A DNA stretch of 64,000 nucleotides from Martinezella lusitana. Its GTDB lineage: Bacteria > Pseudomonadota > Alphaproteobacteria > Rhizobiales > Rhizobiaceae. Below the pieces are notes generated by a model. The model was not told where the DNA came from, did not search any database, and worked only from the letters and a program-made list of their open reading frames with translations. The stretch is from the NCBI RefSeq assembly GCF_014207095.1, contig NZ_JACHBG010000023.1:1-64000 (forward strand). Reading direction: 5' to 3'. This document shows positions 35,964 to 45,322 of this stretch, piece after piece (the stretch's first letter is position 1; each line of letters begins with the position of its first letter). A program made the position numbers and the translations under genes.

Positions 35964-37136
35964 TCAGCTGATATGTTGCGCGGTCTGCGCGCTTTTGCTG
36001 TTTTGGTCGAGCATGTCTTGTCGTAGATCGATCCCGCTTTCGGCCAAATATTCGCGGAGCATGTGCAGGAATGCCTCGATATCCTTCGGTTCGATCTGAC
36101 CAATGTTGGCCAGTCGGAAACAGTCGATCTGCCCGACTTTTCCGGGATAGATGGTAAAACCCCCGCTAAGAAGCGCATCGTGCATGGCATCGAAGCTGAA
36201 GTTGAGAGCTGGGGGCATCAGAAAGGTTGTCAAAAGCTTCGATTGTGGTAGATCCGGAACAGCCATTCCGAAGCCCAGTTCATCCATGCCCTTGACGAGG
36301 GCTTCCCAACAACTGCAGTAGCGCATGTAGCGCTTGATCTGAGATTCTTCAAAGAACTCGTCAAGAGCGGCATCTAGTGCATATAAAACCTGAACTGGTG
36401 GCGTGAAGCGCATCTGCAGGCTGCCGTGAAAGCTGCTATATTGCTTATATAGATCCATATACAAGCTTCTCGGGCGATAGTCCGGAGGCGGGTTGAGCAG
36501 CTTGCTACGGCAAATTGCAAAGGAGATACCAGCCATGCCCTGAATGCACTTGTTCGACGACGAAATGAGGACGTCGATAGGCGTTCTTCTCAAGTCGATA
36601 GGGATGCCTGCATAAGAGGACATTGCATCCACGATGAGCGTCACTCCAAACCGGCGCGTCAGCTCGCTTAACTGTTCTATCGGGTTAAGAACACCGGTGG
36701 TAGTTTCATGGTGCACGGCTACCACGTGGGTTATCGCCTTGTCCTTTCCGAGAAGCGCGGCTATGGCTTCCAGATCGGGCAGTCGATCGTAGCCAGTCTC
36801 GTGGATTGCCACCTGCTCCGGACCAAGATGGATATGGCACATCTCCAAGATGCGAAGACCATAGGCGCCATTGATCGACACCAGGATCTTGCCGTCCGCG
36901 GGAACCAGAGAACTGATGCAAGCCTCTACCGCGCATGTTCCGGAACCGGCGAAAATGACGGCACTATGTGTGTTTTCGCCGTGGACTACCTCCACCAACC
37001 GTCGCGCGATCTTTTCCTGTAGCCTGCCGAACTCGATCTCACGCGGACAAATGTCGGAGACGATCTGAGCCTGTTTCACCCGCTGGCTGGTTGTCGCCGG
37101 TCCTGGAGTCAAGAGAATGTTCCGCATCGGGATCAT
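35964..37136 (-). CDS. phnW: 2-Aminoethylphosphonate:pyruvate transaminase-like (PhnW-type) aminotransferase
   Basis: 390 residues, class V PLP-dependent aminotransferase. It starts with N-I-L-L-T-P-G-P-A-T-T, typical of PhnW, has F-A-G-S-G-T-C near residue 62 and the PLP Lys at residue 196 in S-S-S-N-K-C. In catabolism PhnW converts aminoethylphosphonate (AEP) to phosphonoacetaldehyde. Here, next to PEP mutase and phosphonopyruvate decarboxylase, it should run in reverse and aminate phosphonoacetaldehyde. The start overlaps the pntC-like stop by 4 nt. Confidence 0.9.
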   Translation of the reverse strand: MIPMRNILLTPGPATTSQRVKQAQIVSDICPREIEFGRLQEKIARRLVEVVHGENTHSAVIFAGSGTCAVEACISSLVPADGKILVSINGAYGLRILEMCHIHLGPEQVAIHETGYDRLPDLEAIAALLGKDKAITHVVAVHHETTTGVLNPIEQLSELTRRFGVTLIVDAMSSYAGIPIDLRRTPIDVLISSSNKCIQGMAGISFAICRSKLLNPPPDYRPRSLYMDLYKQYSSFHGSLQMRFTPPVQVLYALDAALDEFFEESQIKRYMRYCSCWEALVKGMDELGFGMAVPDLPQSKLLTTFLMPPALNFSFDAMHDALLSGGFTIYPGKVGQIDCFRLANIGQIEPKDIEAFLHMLREYLAESGIDLRQDMLDQNSKSAQTAQHIS

Positions 37137-37882
37137 GCTGGCTCTCCCGAAGCCGACACGATACGCGGCCAGATCACCGCATTTGCGCGTGCAAGATGAT
37201 CGAGCGTGTCGATTTCTGTCCAGGTCAGTTCCGTCTTTTCAACGTGCAGCGGGAGCGAGCGGGCAATCCCAACCAGACCTTCCTCGTAATGGAAGCCGAC
37301 GGGACGCTTGTGCCCATTACGCGACAGCCACGCATCGAGGGCAAGCGGAACGCTGCGCTCGAGCTTGCAGATCCCGACAAGCTCCGCATCGATACGCGCC
37401 AACGAGCCGCGGTCTTTTGACAGGTTCACGAGATGCGAACGATCGTCCGTCTGAATGTAGACCTCATCTCCCGATCCGGTATGCCCGGAGGCAAGCACGA
37501 CATTGGGAAACGGGCACCCCAGCACTCGATCGATCATCGCCGCATCATAAAGCAGATCGGACTCGAGCGAGAGAAAGTCGCAACCCAGGTCTCGCGTACA
37601 AAGCAGAAGCGTTTCGAGGCTGCCCGAATTGGCAAAATCACTGTTAGCAATGCAATCGATTTGCACGTGCCTGATGCGCGAGGATAGCGCCTCGTACTCC
37701 GATGCCATGTATCCCGTTCCGATAACGATGCGGCGGATACCACGATCCGCCAGAATTTCGATCGATCGTTCGACGATCGGCTGTCCGGCGACGGGTATAA
37801 AACCCTTGGGGGCGTTGTGGGAATATTCCGATATTCTGCTGCCAAGCCCCGCGGCCATGATGACCGCTGTATCGATGCTCAT
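37133..37882 (-). CDS. pntC: CMP-2-aminoethylphosphonate cytidylyltransferase (PntC-type)
   Basis: 249 residues, nucleotidyltransferase fold with the signature M-A-A-G-L-G-S-R near residue 9 and K-G-F-I-P-V-A near 26; the metal-binding Asp is in L-E-S-D-L-L-Y. Such proteins next to an AEP transaminase and PEP mutase are PntC enzymes, which activate AEP with CTP to CMP-AEP. It overlaps its neighbours by 4 nt on both sides. A sugar-phosphate nucleotidyltransferase is the general family alternative, but the context favours PntC. Confidence 0.85.
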   Translation of the reverse strand: MSIDTAVIMAAGLGSRISEYSHNAPKGFIPVAGQPIVERSIEILADRGIRRIVIGTGYMASEYEALSSRIRHVQIDCIANSDFANSGSLETLLLCTRDLGCDFLSLESDLLYDAAMIDRVLGCPFPNVVLASGHTGSGDEVYIQTDDRSHLVNLSKDRGSLARIDAELVGICKLERSVPLALDAWLSRNGHKRPVGFHYEEGLVGIARSLPLHVEKTELTWTEIDTLDHLARANAVIWPRIVSASGEPA

Positions 37883-39012
37883 TTCATGAACTCCTGCAGC
37901 CGGCGCACCGCATCGGCGGGCGAAATGGTGGGGCGTCCCAGTGGTGAAATCGAGCCTGGCGCTATCGAGACATGCAGAAAGGTTAGCCGCGATTGTGCCA
38001 GCCAGTCGTCCAGAGCCTGCTCGACCTCACCCAGGTTTGAAGCGCTCGCCACATGCGAATATCCGGCACCGTGCGCGATCATGGGCCAGTTCATCCCACG
38101 CGATGCTGTAGCTTGCCCACCAGTCGAATCATGCGTTTCGTTGTCAAGCAGAACGTGAAGAAGGTTGTCGGGTCGATAGCAGGCGTTAGTCGCCAGATTT
38201 CCCATGCGCATAAGCAGGGCGCCGTCTCCATCGAGCGCGATGATCTTTCGTTCGGGTCTTGCGATGGACAGTCCAAGTCCGATTGAGGAGATGCAGCCCA
38301 TGGAGCCGACCATGTAAAAATTGTTCGGCGCATCCTCGAGTGTGAAGAGCTCTCGTCCGCACATTCCCGTTGTTGCAAGCAGTACCGTGTCATCACGCTT
38401 GCAATTGGAGAACACCTTCAGCACGTCATAACGGCGGGGTCGCTGGAGGTCACTTCCGGCGATTGGGATCGTCAAGGTTCCACCTTGATATGCCTGGAGC
38501 GGTGAGGAACGTAGATCCAGCGAAGAGAAGGTGTTCTTCGATACAAGAAAGAAGACAGACTTGCCTCTTCGCAGGAAGTTCTGGGCCTCTTCCAGCTGCC
38601 TTGCGGCAGAGGATAGATCGGTCTTCAGATGAATAACATGCACACCGCTCGTCTCCAGCAGCGGTCGTGTAATCTGTCCCATAAACTCATGTTGGACCTC
38701 GTCTGGAACACCGTCTTCGCCGCGAAAGCCAACGAAGCCAGTAACCGGAAGCTCACAGATGTTGGTCAGCGACGTCAGTGGAGCGAGCGCATTTGTAAGT
38801 CCGGAATTCTGGAGGAGAACTGCCGATTTCTTGCCGCCAAGCTGAGCGCCGGTTGCGATGGCAACAGCTTCGCCCTCGTTCGTCGCAGCGACATAATCGA
38901 GTGAATTGTTGGCGAGATTGATCAGAGGCTGCAGAAGGGAACACGGGACTCCCGAAAACAATTCGTAGCGGTATGACTGCAGCAGGGCCCCGAATTCGCT
39001 CGTATCGATCAT
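37879..39012 (-). CDS. Phosphonopyruvate decarboxylase
   Basis: 377 residues, TPP-dependent decarboxylase. The N-terminal PYR domain has F-S-G-V-P-C-S and the catalytic Glu in A-T-N-E-G-E-A. The PP domain contains the TPP motif [11 protein letters not shown] and, 27 residues after [14 protein letters not shown], which is characteristic of phosphonopyruvate and sulfopyruvate decarboxylases. It makes phosphonoacetaldehyde, the irreversible step that pulls PEP mutase forward. Overlaps the pepM stop by 4 nt. Confidence 0.93.
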   Translation of the reverse strand: MIDTSEFGALLQSYRYELFSGVPCSLLQPLINLANNSLDYVAATNEGEAVAIATGAQLGGKKSAVLLQNSGLTNALAPLTSLTNICELPVTGFVGFRGEDGVPDEVQHEFMGQITRPLLETSGVHVIHLKTDLSSAARQLEEAQNFLRRGKSVFFLVSKNTFSSLDLRSSPLQAYQGGTLTIPIAGSDLQRPRRYDVLKVFSNCKRDDTVLLATTGMCGRELFTLEDAPNNFYMVGSMGCISSIGLGLSIARPERKIIALDGDGALLMRMGNLATNACYRPDNLLHVLLDNETHDSTGGQATASRGMNWPMIAHGAGYSHVASASNLGEVEQALDDWLAQSRLTFLHVSIAPGSISPLGRPTISPADAVRRLQEFMK

Positions 39013-39926
39013 GGCCGCTGGCCCACAGCAACATAATTCCTGGTGTCATTTAGCTCGCCGGGGAGGTATTTTTCCTCGGCCCGCTGTAGTTCATCAGCAC
39101 CTTGGAGTCGGAATATTTCCGACACCGGAGCGATCTTGTCCTCTTGATGCGTGATCGACTGCATCTTGAAGATGTCTTCGGCGGTCTTGCGCATCACGGA
39201 TATGGCGGATCGAAGAATGTGGTTTGCCCAGATAATCGTGGAGACGCCGAGTTTTTCGAAGTGAGGCGTCGGCGTGGAATGATAGGTCGTCGGAACGATG
39301 ACGACGGGATGCCGATTGCCCCATTCCCTCATGAAGGCTTCGATCTCCTCAGGCCCACGCTTCTTGCTATGCACCAGAATGGCGTCGGCGCCCGCCAAAC
39401 GGTAGGCTTCGGCGCGGTTAAGCGCTTCTTTCAAGCCCGCCCCTACAATCATGGCTTCTGTTCTCGCAACAATCACGAAATCATCGTCCCGTTGCGTATC
39501 TTTTCCGGCTTTGATCTTCCCGCAGAATTCGTCGACCTCGGCCAGTCCCTGTTTTTCGCCGTCGATAAAGGAATTGGTTTTCGGGAACAGCTTGTCTTCG
39601 ATGCACACACCGGCCACCTGGCGGGACTCGAGCTTCGAGACCAGCCGGCGCAAGTTGTTGAAATTGCCGTAGCCGGTATCACCGTCAAGAAGGATAGGAA
39701 CGCGCGTGGCATCGCTCATGAATTCCACAAACTCGAGGACTTGGGTCCAACTGGCTTCATTGTTGTCGCGAACCCCCATCGAGCCTGAGAGGGTCAAGCC
39801 ACTCGCCCATATCCCCTTGAACCCTGCTTCTTCGACGATGCGGGCGCTCAAGCCATTGTGAGCCTCGCATAGGAAATCCAGCTCCTCCCTGCGAAGCATC
39901 TTTTTGAGTTGCGTTGTCTTCTTCAC
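39009..39926 (-). CDS. pepM: Phosphoenolpyruvate mutase
   Basis: 305 residues from a GTG at 39926 with AAGGA 9 nt upstream. Isocitrate-lyase superfamily barrel. The active-site motif [10 protein letters not shown] at residues 110-119 is exactly the E-D-K-x5-N-S signature that separates PEP mutase from other members; [10 protein letters not shown] near 79-88 binds the metal. It converts PEP into phosphonopyruvate, forming the C-P bond. A gap of about 215 bp separates it from the CDP-alcohol phosphotransferase gene upstream. Confidence 0.95.
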   Translation of the reverse strand: MKKTTQLKKMLRREELDFLCEAHNGLSARIVEEAGFKGIWASGLTLSGSMGVRDNNEASWTQVLEFVEFMSDATRVPILLDGDTGYGNFNNLRRLVSKLESRQVAGVCIEDKLFPKTNSFIDGEKQGLAEVDEFCGKIKAGKDTQRDDDFVIVARTEAMIVGAGLKEALNRAEAYRLAGADAILVHSKKRGPEEIEAFMREWGNRHPVVIVPTTYHSTPTPHFEKLGVSTIIWANHILRSAISVMRKTAEDIFKMQSITHQEDKIAPVSEIFRLQGADELQRAEEKYLPGELNDTRNYVAVGQRP

Positions 39927-40142
39927 AGTCTAATTCCTTCAAATCTCATGGTCTTGGCACGAGGATGTTTCGCCATATGGGCTCTGTGCCTTTTGAGGAC
40001 GACGTCACCCGCTCCGGAAAGCCGCGTCTGCTGCTCACGAATGACCTGTTCTGCCAGAGAACGGCGTCGCGACAGCGAAAATTGCGTTTGGCTGGCGTTA
40101 CGACGGCGTCATTGAACGCGCCGCCTGGCAGAAGGTCCGGCG
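39927..40142 (-). other. Gap between lipid-synthase genes and pepM
   Basis: About 215 bases inside an otherwise tightly packed operon. A short minus-strand frame is open but its residues are not recognisable. It may hold a second promoter for the AEP-forming genes; no strong motif was seen. Confidence 0.35.
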
Positions 40143-40829
40143 TTAAGAGTGCTTTCCTGTTCGGGTGAAGCTCTTCTTCGAGGCGAGAACCATCAGGCCG
40201 ATCTCCAGAAGCGTGAAAGGAACCGCGATGTAGTAGGCCAGTAGAACGGTTCCTAGGAGATCGAGCCTGGGAAGAAAACCGATCTGGAGACTGAAGCCCG
40301 GAAAGCAAAATATTGCAACCATGAGAGCCGCGTATGCATAAATCTCGAAGCTCCAACCCAGCCGAGTTATGAACAGTTGGCCTGCATATATGCGAATGAC
40401 GTATGTCCAGCATGCGAGGGCTTGCCGCAGCAACATGGCACCGAAGACCAGAGCTTCATGGAGATCGAACCTGTAGATGATGGCGGCCTGGAGGACGAAG
40501 AAGCCAAGAGCATCCCCGAAGTGGTCGAGAAATCCCCCGAATTCGCTAGATTGCCCCGTATTCCTGGCATGAATGCCATCGCAGGAGTCCAGTAGGATCC
40601 ATAGCACCAGTAAGGCGGCGCATATAAGAAGCGAGTAAGGTTGTGTCGACAGCGCAAGAGTTGCTGCTGCAGCAAAGCCGATACAGATTGCCGCAAGCGT
40701 TAGGATGTTCGGATGAACAGATCGTGGAATATGTGCGACAAATTTCGACAATAGAGGATAGATCAGTCGATCCGTTATATCGTGGTTGGTAGCGGACGGT
40801 TTTGCAACAGATGGCTCCTGTCGGATCAT
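40143..40829 (-). CDS. CDP-alcohol phosphotransferase, candidate phosphonolipid synthase
   Basis: 228 residues, about six membrane segments. The complete family motif D-x2-D-G-x2-A-R-x8-G-x3-D-x3-D is present: Asp81, Asp84, Gly85, Ala88-Arg89, Gly98, Asp102, Asp106. Such enzymes join a CMP-activated head group or diacylglycerol to an alcohol at the inner membrane. In this operon the natural reading is CMP-AEP + diacylglycerol to AEP-lipid + CMP, the analogue of Kennedy-type ethanolamine phosphotransferase. It overlaps the HAD phosphatase gene by 4 nt. Confidence 0.9.
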   Translation of the reverse strand: MIRQEPSVAKPSATNHDITDRLIYPLLSKFVAHIPRSVHPNILTLAAICIGFAAAATLALSTQPYSLLICAALLVLWILLDSCDGIHARNTGQSSEFGGFLDHFGDALGFFVLQAAIIYRFDLHEALVFGAMLLRQALACWTYVIRIYAGQLFITRLGWSFEIYAYAALMVAIFCFPGFSLQIGFLPRLDLLGTVLLAYYIAVPFTLLEIGLMVLASKKSFTRTGKHS

Positions 40830-41551
40830 GTATTTTTTCCAATTATTTGCTGTACAGATGTCTTAGCGTGACGGAGGCCGTGATATTTAGGCGAGGTGAA
40901 AACCCTCGTTTCCCAGTTGCGCGACTTCGCGTGGCGCTTGAGTTTGGCGTCCGGATTGATCGCTACCGGATAGCCAACGATTTCAAGCATATGTCGGTCC
41001 TGCCAGTGATCGCCATATGCATGGCATTGATCAAGTGCGATACCGTTGCGCTGAGCGTAGTCTTGCACAATCTTGGCTTTCGCCTTGCCGAACGGAATTG
41101 GCCCTCGCACTTCACCTGAAAACTGATCACCGTGGGTTTCAAGAAACGTTGCATGGCATTCGTCGACTTTGAGATAGTCTCCCGCTTTCAATGCGATGAA
41201 ATCGATCGTTGCAGATACGATGACTATCTTATCTCCAGCCTGCCTATGCTTCTCGATCTGAGCAAGCATCCCTGGATAGAAAGCTTTGCTGAGCTTTGCC
41301 TCGAACAGTTTCTCATAGATATCAACGCAAGGTCTGATACTCTCTCCTGAGAACAATTCCCGAAGTATCTTTCGCTTTAAATTCCCGGTACCGTTAATCA
41401 AATGCAGATCATACCTCAGCTGCAGGCTGATGATCTTGACGAAATTCTTGAAGCTGATACCACCACGCGCGAGCTGATGATACGCAAAAACCTTCTCTCC
41501 GACGCAATCCCAAAGAGTCTTATCAAGATCAAAGAAAGCTGCAGCAGGCAT
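40826..41551 (-). CDS. HAD-IB family phosphatase of the phosphonolipid operon
   Basis: 241 residues from ATG 41551; the frame is open to 41623 but the start at 41551 places the motif at the N-terminus. HAD motifs: I F-F-D-L-D-K-T-L-W, II V-S-A-T, III Lys in G-K-A-K-A-K-I, IV G-D-H-W-Q-D. SerB-type HAD phosphatases also include lipid phosphatases. A possible role here is to convert phosphatidate to diacylglycerol for the phosphotransferase, but a soluble substrate is equally open. First gene of the operon. Confidence 0.85.
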   Translation of the reverse strand: MPAAAFFDLDKTLWDCVGEKVFAYHQLARGGISFKNFVKIISLQLRYDLHLINGTGNLKRKILRELFSGESIRPCVDIYEKLFEAKLSKAFYPGMLAQIEKHRQAGDKIVIVSATIDFIALKAGDYLKVDECHATFLETHGDQFSGEVRGPIPFGKAKAKIVQDYAQRNGIALDQCHAYGDHWQDRHMLEIVGYPVAINPDAKLKRHAKSRNWETRVFTSPKYHGLRHAKTSVQQIIGKNT

Positions 41552-42095
41552 TGTAAGTCTTTCGGTGACGCCAATAGATGTGAGTGCACAGCCGCGCCTT
41601 GAATAGAAGCGCTGATGTGGCAATCATTACAGCAATTCACTCTTGTATTTGGTAGGTTTGTATTACGAAGATATACGAACGCGAACATGAAGCATTATCG
41701 TATCGGGTGATACCTCGCGATTGGTGCTCCGCTGCTGCGCAATAGCGTTATAGAAAATGCCTGCAGATTTGAAAGAGGAATCGCTCCCTTAAAGTCCTAC
41801 CTCGGTGTCTCATATTTGGGTATATCGAGTTAGGCGCGAGGCAGAGCGGCATTTCATCACCCATCGAGGTCGCGCTAATTCAGCACGATCTGAAATGTGA
41901 GCATCAACACTATCGCAGGAGCTTTACATCCGCGCGATTGCAGATCAAGGGTGGTGGCTGGTTGGGGCGACCTGGATCACCGATCGACAGTCTGAGATAT
42001 CACACGGCTCGCGATCGCGAAGGCTCGAGAGTCCAATCGATATCATGGGGGAGGAAGAATGTGTGGCGATCGAAATGCGCCGTCGCACGGCTTAC
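41552..42095. promoter_or_regulatory. Upstream region of the phosphonolipid operon
   Basis: About 540 bases with no supported gene, AT-rich from 41630 to 41700. It should contain the operon promoter for the minus-strand genes. I could not identify -35/-10 elements with confidence. Confidence 0.4.
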
Positions 42096-43010
42096 TCAGT
42101 TTCCGCCACGCAGATGCTGAAGCGCCCAGTGAAAAGACGCATCGATCGCAGCGAATTTGGATGCCTGCCAACGTCGATGATCCCCGATCAGCATTTCGGA
42201 AATCCAGAAATTGCCACCATTGCCGGGAAGCTCCCATCCGATGACACCGAGATTGCGTGCGCGCACGAAGACGCGTTGGGCATGACTGCGAGAGATGATG
42301 TAGCGCTTGGCGAGCTCCCCGATGCGCAAAGGTCCGATCGACATCTTTGGCTCCAGTAGCCGCTCTGGCGACAGTCTCGACATCACGTCGTGCAGGATAT
42401 TGCTACCCGACGCTGTCCGAACAAATGCGTCCACCGCTTCGGGTGGTTCACACCAGTTCGGGTCGCCAAACAGCGACCTGGACATTCTCGGTTGTGCGTA
42501 CCAAAGTAGCCGGTGATCCGCCGCAGATTGCAGATAGCGTGTCCCTTGGTCGAGCGTGTCGAGTGATTTCAAATGCTCGTCGAACCATTCGCGGATCAAT
42601 CCTTCTGCAGTATCGACAATCCTCAGCGGACGAACGCGCTTGTCGCCTTCTGGCGTGGCGTCTACGAGAAGCCGGTAATTGCGCATCTCGGCCAGATGCG
42701 CGGTTGCCGTGTTCCTGCTTGCAACCTTGCTGTCGGCGATAAATGTGATCAGATTCGCGGCTGATAGGCTGGGCTTTGTCGGGTCGGTGACCGTCTCAAA
42801 ATGAAAAGCTAGAATTGCTTGGGTCAGCAGCCACCTTTTCATGTCCGCCGTATAGCGCACGATCCGCGGAGCAGCATCGTGCATAGCAATTAGCTTCAAC
42901 GCGGCGTTTCTGAGCGCGACAGCAAAGAGCGGATTCTCCGTGATCGCGTCGATCGTCAGGGGATGATGCGCATTGCTAACGGCGAGCATCGGGGTTGGGA
43001 CGAAATTCAT
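42096..43010 (-). CDS. Unknown protein with probable winged-helix segments
   Basis: 304 residues from ATG 43010, with GGAG 8 nt upstream. Not a family I can name. The middle (S-K-V-A-S-R-N-T-A-T-A-H-L-A-E-M) and the C-terminal third (I-G-E-L-A-K-R-Y-I-I-S-R-S-H-A-Q-R-V-F) both read like helix-turn-helix segments, so a DNA-binding regulator is plausible. Same direction as, and upstream of, the phosphonolipid operon, hence a candidate regulator of it. Length and codon use look like a real gene. Confidence 0.7.
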   Translation of the reverse strand: MNFVPTPMLAVSNAHHPLTIDAITENPLFAVALRNAALKLIAMHDAAPRIVRYTADMKRWLLTQAILAFHFETVTDPTKPSLSAANLITFIADSKVASRNTATAHLAEMRNYRLLVDATPEGDKRVRPLRIVDTAEGLIREWFDEHLKSLDTLDQGTRYLQSAADHRLLWYAQPRMSRSLFGDPNWCEPPEAVDAFVRTASGSNILHDVMSRLSPERLLEPKMSIGPLRIGELAKRYIISRSHAQRVFVRARNLGVIGWELPGNGGNFWISEMLIGDHRRWQASKFAAIDASFHWALQHLRGGN

Positions 43011-43258
43011 GCGATATCTCCACGCGAAGGCAACCGGAGCAAGTCCTCGTGGATAGGATTGTCTGTCTCAGGCGACAACGCTTGGATACTACCCTAACCA
43101 CAATTCTTTTGGTTGCCTATCTCACCGAATATCGTCGTTCCATGCGAATGTTTGCCGCTGCAAAGAATTGGTCTGCTGGTGCCAAAAAGATTGCATTTCG
43201 TGTCATCACGTGGGCAATTTGGCGCTCGAATTTATCGATCCAATGGAAAGCATATCTT

Positions 43259-43453
43259 TCAGGCTGTTGGTGTCGCCTTCGGCGACTGATGCCAATCGGC
43301 ATCGTATTCGGCGAGCATGACAAAGCCTCCCACCGACACGATAGCGCGCAACCGCAAACGTCGCTGCTGGCCCGCCGAGTCTATGGTCAGATCGTCAGCC
43401 TCTTCCATCTTCACCAAAAACATCGCATCGCCAACGATCATCGCGAAGCGCAT
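43259..43453 (-). CDS. Possible small protein
   Basis: 64 residues from ATG 43453 with GTGGGA about 5-10 nt upstream. Sequence F-A-M-I-V-G-D-A-M-F-L-V-K-M-E-E-A-D-D-L and a later V-G-G-F-V-M-L-A-E-Y-D-A-D suggest a compact beta-rich fold, better than random. No known family. The remaining 43011-43632 stretch shows no other gene and contains the promoter of the ABC operon. Confidence 0.35.
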   Translation of the reverse strand: MRFAMIVGDAMFLVKMEEADDLTIDSAGQQRRLRLRAIVSVGGFVMLAEYDADWHQSPKATPTA

Positions 43454-43632
43454 GCTATCCCACTTCGAGGCGATGACAGCGAAGATGGCGCAAAGTCGTC
43501 ATGAATGCCCATGATTTATGTGAAAAGTGCATAAATTACATGTCCAAATCTCGTTTGTCGCCGAATTCAAAATCAACGTAAGTTTGCCCCACTAGAAAAC
43601 GGAAGCTCACCAACGAGCTCAGGGGATCAAAT

Positions 43633-44520
43633 TTGACGAACTCAGCGCCACTGGACGTGCATGCGCTTGTGATCGTGCCGCAGCGAAAAATCGGCACGAA
43701 GATCATGGCGGCAGTCTGCATAATCCTTCTTCTTCTTCTGGCGAGAGCCTTCTGGAAGGGCGACATTGCCTGGGAATATGTCGCACAGAACCTGTTTACC
43801 AGGGCCGTCATGACGGGTGTGGGCAACACGATCATCATGACGTTCTGCGCCATGATCGTCGGTATCGTTCTGGGTGTCATTGCCGCGATCATGCGTATGT
43901 CGGTTAATCCGGTTCTGCGCAGCATCTCGGTCGGCTATGTCTGGCTCTTTCGCGGTACGCCGGCGCTGCTCCAGCTCCTTCTGTGGTTCAATCTTGCCCT
44001 GATTTTCCCGACGATCGGTATTCCGGGACTGTGGTCGCTCCGCACCGTCGATGTCATGACGCCGTTCGTTGCGGCCCTCCTTGGCCTTGGTATCCAGCAG
44101 GGAGCCTATACTGCCGAAGTTGTGCGTGCCGGCCTTCTGTCGATCGACAAGGGGCAGATGGAAGCAGCACAGTCGATCGGCATGACGAAGCTGCGGGCAA
44201 CGCTGAAGATCGTGCTGCCGCAGGCCATGCGCGTCATCGTCCCGCCGATCGGCAATGAAACCATCGGTATGGTCAAGCTCACCTCGCTCGCGAGCGTCAT
44301 CCAGTATTCGGAAGTTCTGAAAAACGTCGAGGATATCTATTACGTCAATTCGCGCGTCATCGAACTGCTGATCGTGGCCGCCATCTGGTACATGGTCGTC
44401 GTCACCATTCTCAGCATTGCGCAAGTCTATATCGAGCGGCACTTCTCCAAGGGCTGGGGCCGGCGCGATGCGGGCGCTCAGCGGGCCGCCAGTCAGGCTC
44501 TGGTCGGGGAGGCTTCCTGA
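43633..44520 (+). CDS. Amino-acid ABC transporter permease (HisM/GlnP family)
   Basis: 295 residues from a TTG at 43633 with AGGGGA 7 nt upstream. An N-terminal membrane segment, then the permease domain; the EAA loop reads [20 protein letters not shown]. The type is that of polar amino-acid/opine uptake systems. Only one permease gene is present, so it may form a homodimer. Its stop overlaps the ATPase start (TGATG). Confidence 0.93.
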   Translation: MTNSAPLDVHALVIVPQRKIGTKIMAAVCIILLLLLARAFWKGDIAWEYVAQNLFTRAVMTGVGNTIIMTFCAMIVGIVLGVIAAIMRMSVNPVLRSISVGYVWLFRGTPALLQLLLWFNLALIFPTIGIPGLWSLRTVDVMTPFVAALLGLGIQQGAYTAEVVRAGLLSIDKGQMEAAQSIGMTKLRATLKIVLPQAMRVIVPPIGNETIGMVKLTSLASVIQYSEVLKNVEDIYYVNSRVIELLIVAAIWYMVVVTILSIAQVYIERHFSKGWGRRDAGAQRAASQALVGEAS

Positions 44521-45281
44521 TGGATACGATCATCAAGGCACACGGCTTGCAGAAATACTTCGGCACCTTTCATGTCCTCAGGGATATCGATTTCGAGATC
44601 AGGAAGGGCGAAGTCGTTTGCATTATCGGGCCTTCCGGTTCGGGCAAAAGCACTTTCCTGCGCTGCATCAACCAGCTTGAGCAAATCGATGCGGGTTATG
44701 TCACGGTCGAAGATGAGATCGCCGGCTATCGCCGCGAGGGCAATCGGCTGTTTCCGCTGCCGGATCGTGAGATCGCCCGTCAGCGTCAGTCCGTCGGCAT
44801 GGTCTTCCAAAAGTTCCATCTCTTCCCGCATCGCACGGTCCTGCAGAACATCATCGAAGGCCCGGTCGGGGTGCAGAAGCGGCCGAAGCAGGAGTGCGTC
44901 GCCGAAGCGCGCGTTCTTCTGCAGCGCGTCGGTCTTGCCGACAAGGCAGGCGCCTATCCGGGCGAACTTTCCGGCGGCCAGCAGCAGCGCATCGCGATTG
45001 CCCGCGCGCTCGCCATGAAGCCCAAGGCCATGCTCTTCGACGAACCGACCTCGGCGCTCGATCCAGAGCTTGTCGGTGAAGTCCTTGGCGTCATGAAAGA
45101 ACTCGCCGCCTCCGGAACGACCATGATCGTCGTCACCCACGAGATCGGCTTTTGCCGCGAGGTGGCCGACCGTGTCGTCTTCATGGACGCCGGCATGATC
45201 GTCGAGACCGGTACGCCCAACGACATATTGGAAAACCCCAGGAATCCCAGAGTGAAGAACTTCATCTCTGCGGTGCTTTAG
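44520..45281 (+). CDS. Amino-acid ABC transporter ATP-binding protein (GlnQ/HisP type)
   Basis: 253 residues. Walker [11 protein letters not shown]-loop V-F-Q-K-F-H-L-F-P, signature L-S-G-G-Q-Q-Q-R, Walker [13 protein letters not shown], switch His in V-V-T-H-E. An insertion of about 14 residues after V-E-D-E-I-A-G ([11 protein letters not shown]) is also seen in opine/histidine-type ATPases. Complete. Confidence 0.95.
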   Translation: MDTIIKAHGLQKYFGTFHVLRDIDFEIRKGEVVCIIGPSGSGKSTFLRCINQLEQIDAGYVTVEDEIAGYRREGNRLFPLPDREIARQRQSVGMVFQKFHLFPHRTVLQNIIEGPVGVQKRPKQECVAEARVLLQRVGLADKAGAYPGELSGGQQQRIAIARALAMKPKAMLFDEPTSALDPELVGEVLGVMKELAASGTTMIVVTHEIGFCREVADRVVFMDAGMIVETGTPNDILENPRNPRVKNFISAVL

Positions 45282-45322
45282 CAACAAAAGAACCTGAAGA
45301 AAGACCATCAGAGGAGAATTTC

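Noticed and set aside
35964-37882. Phosphonate degradation (phnW with phnX/phnA)
   Set aside because: No phosphonoacetaldehyde hydrolase or dehydrogenase is nearby, while PEP mutase, decarboxylase and the cytidylyltransferase all point to biosynthesis.
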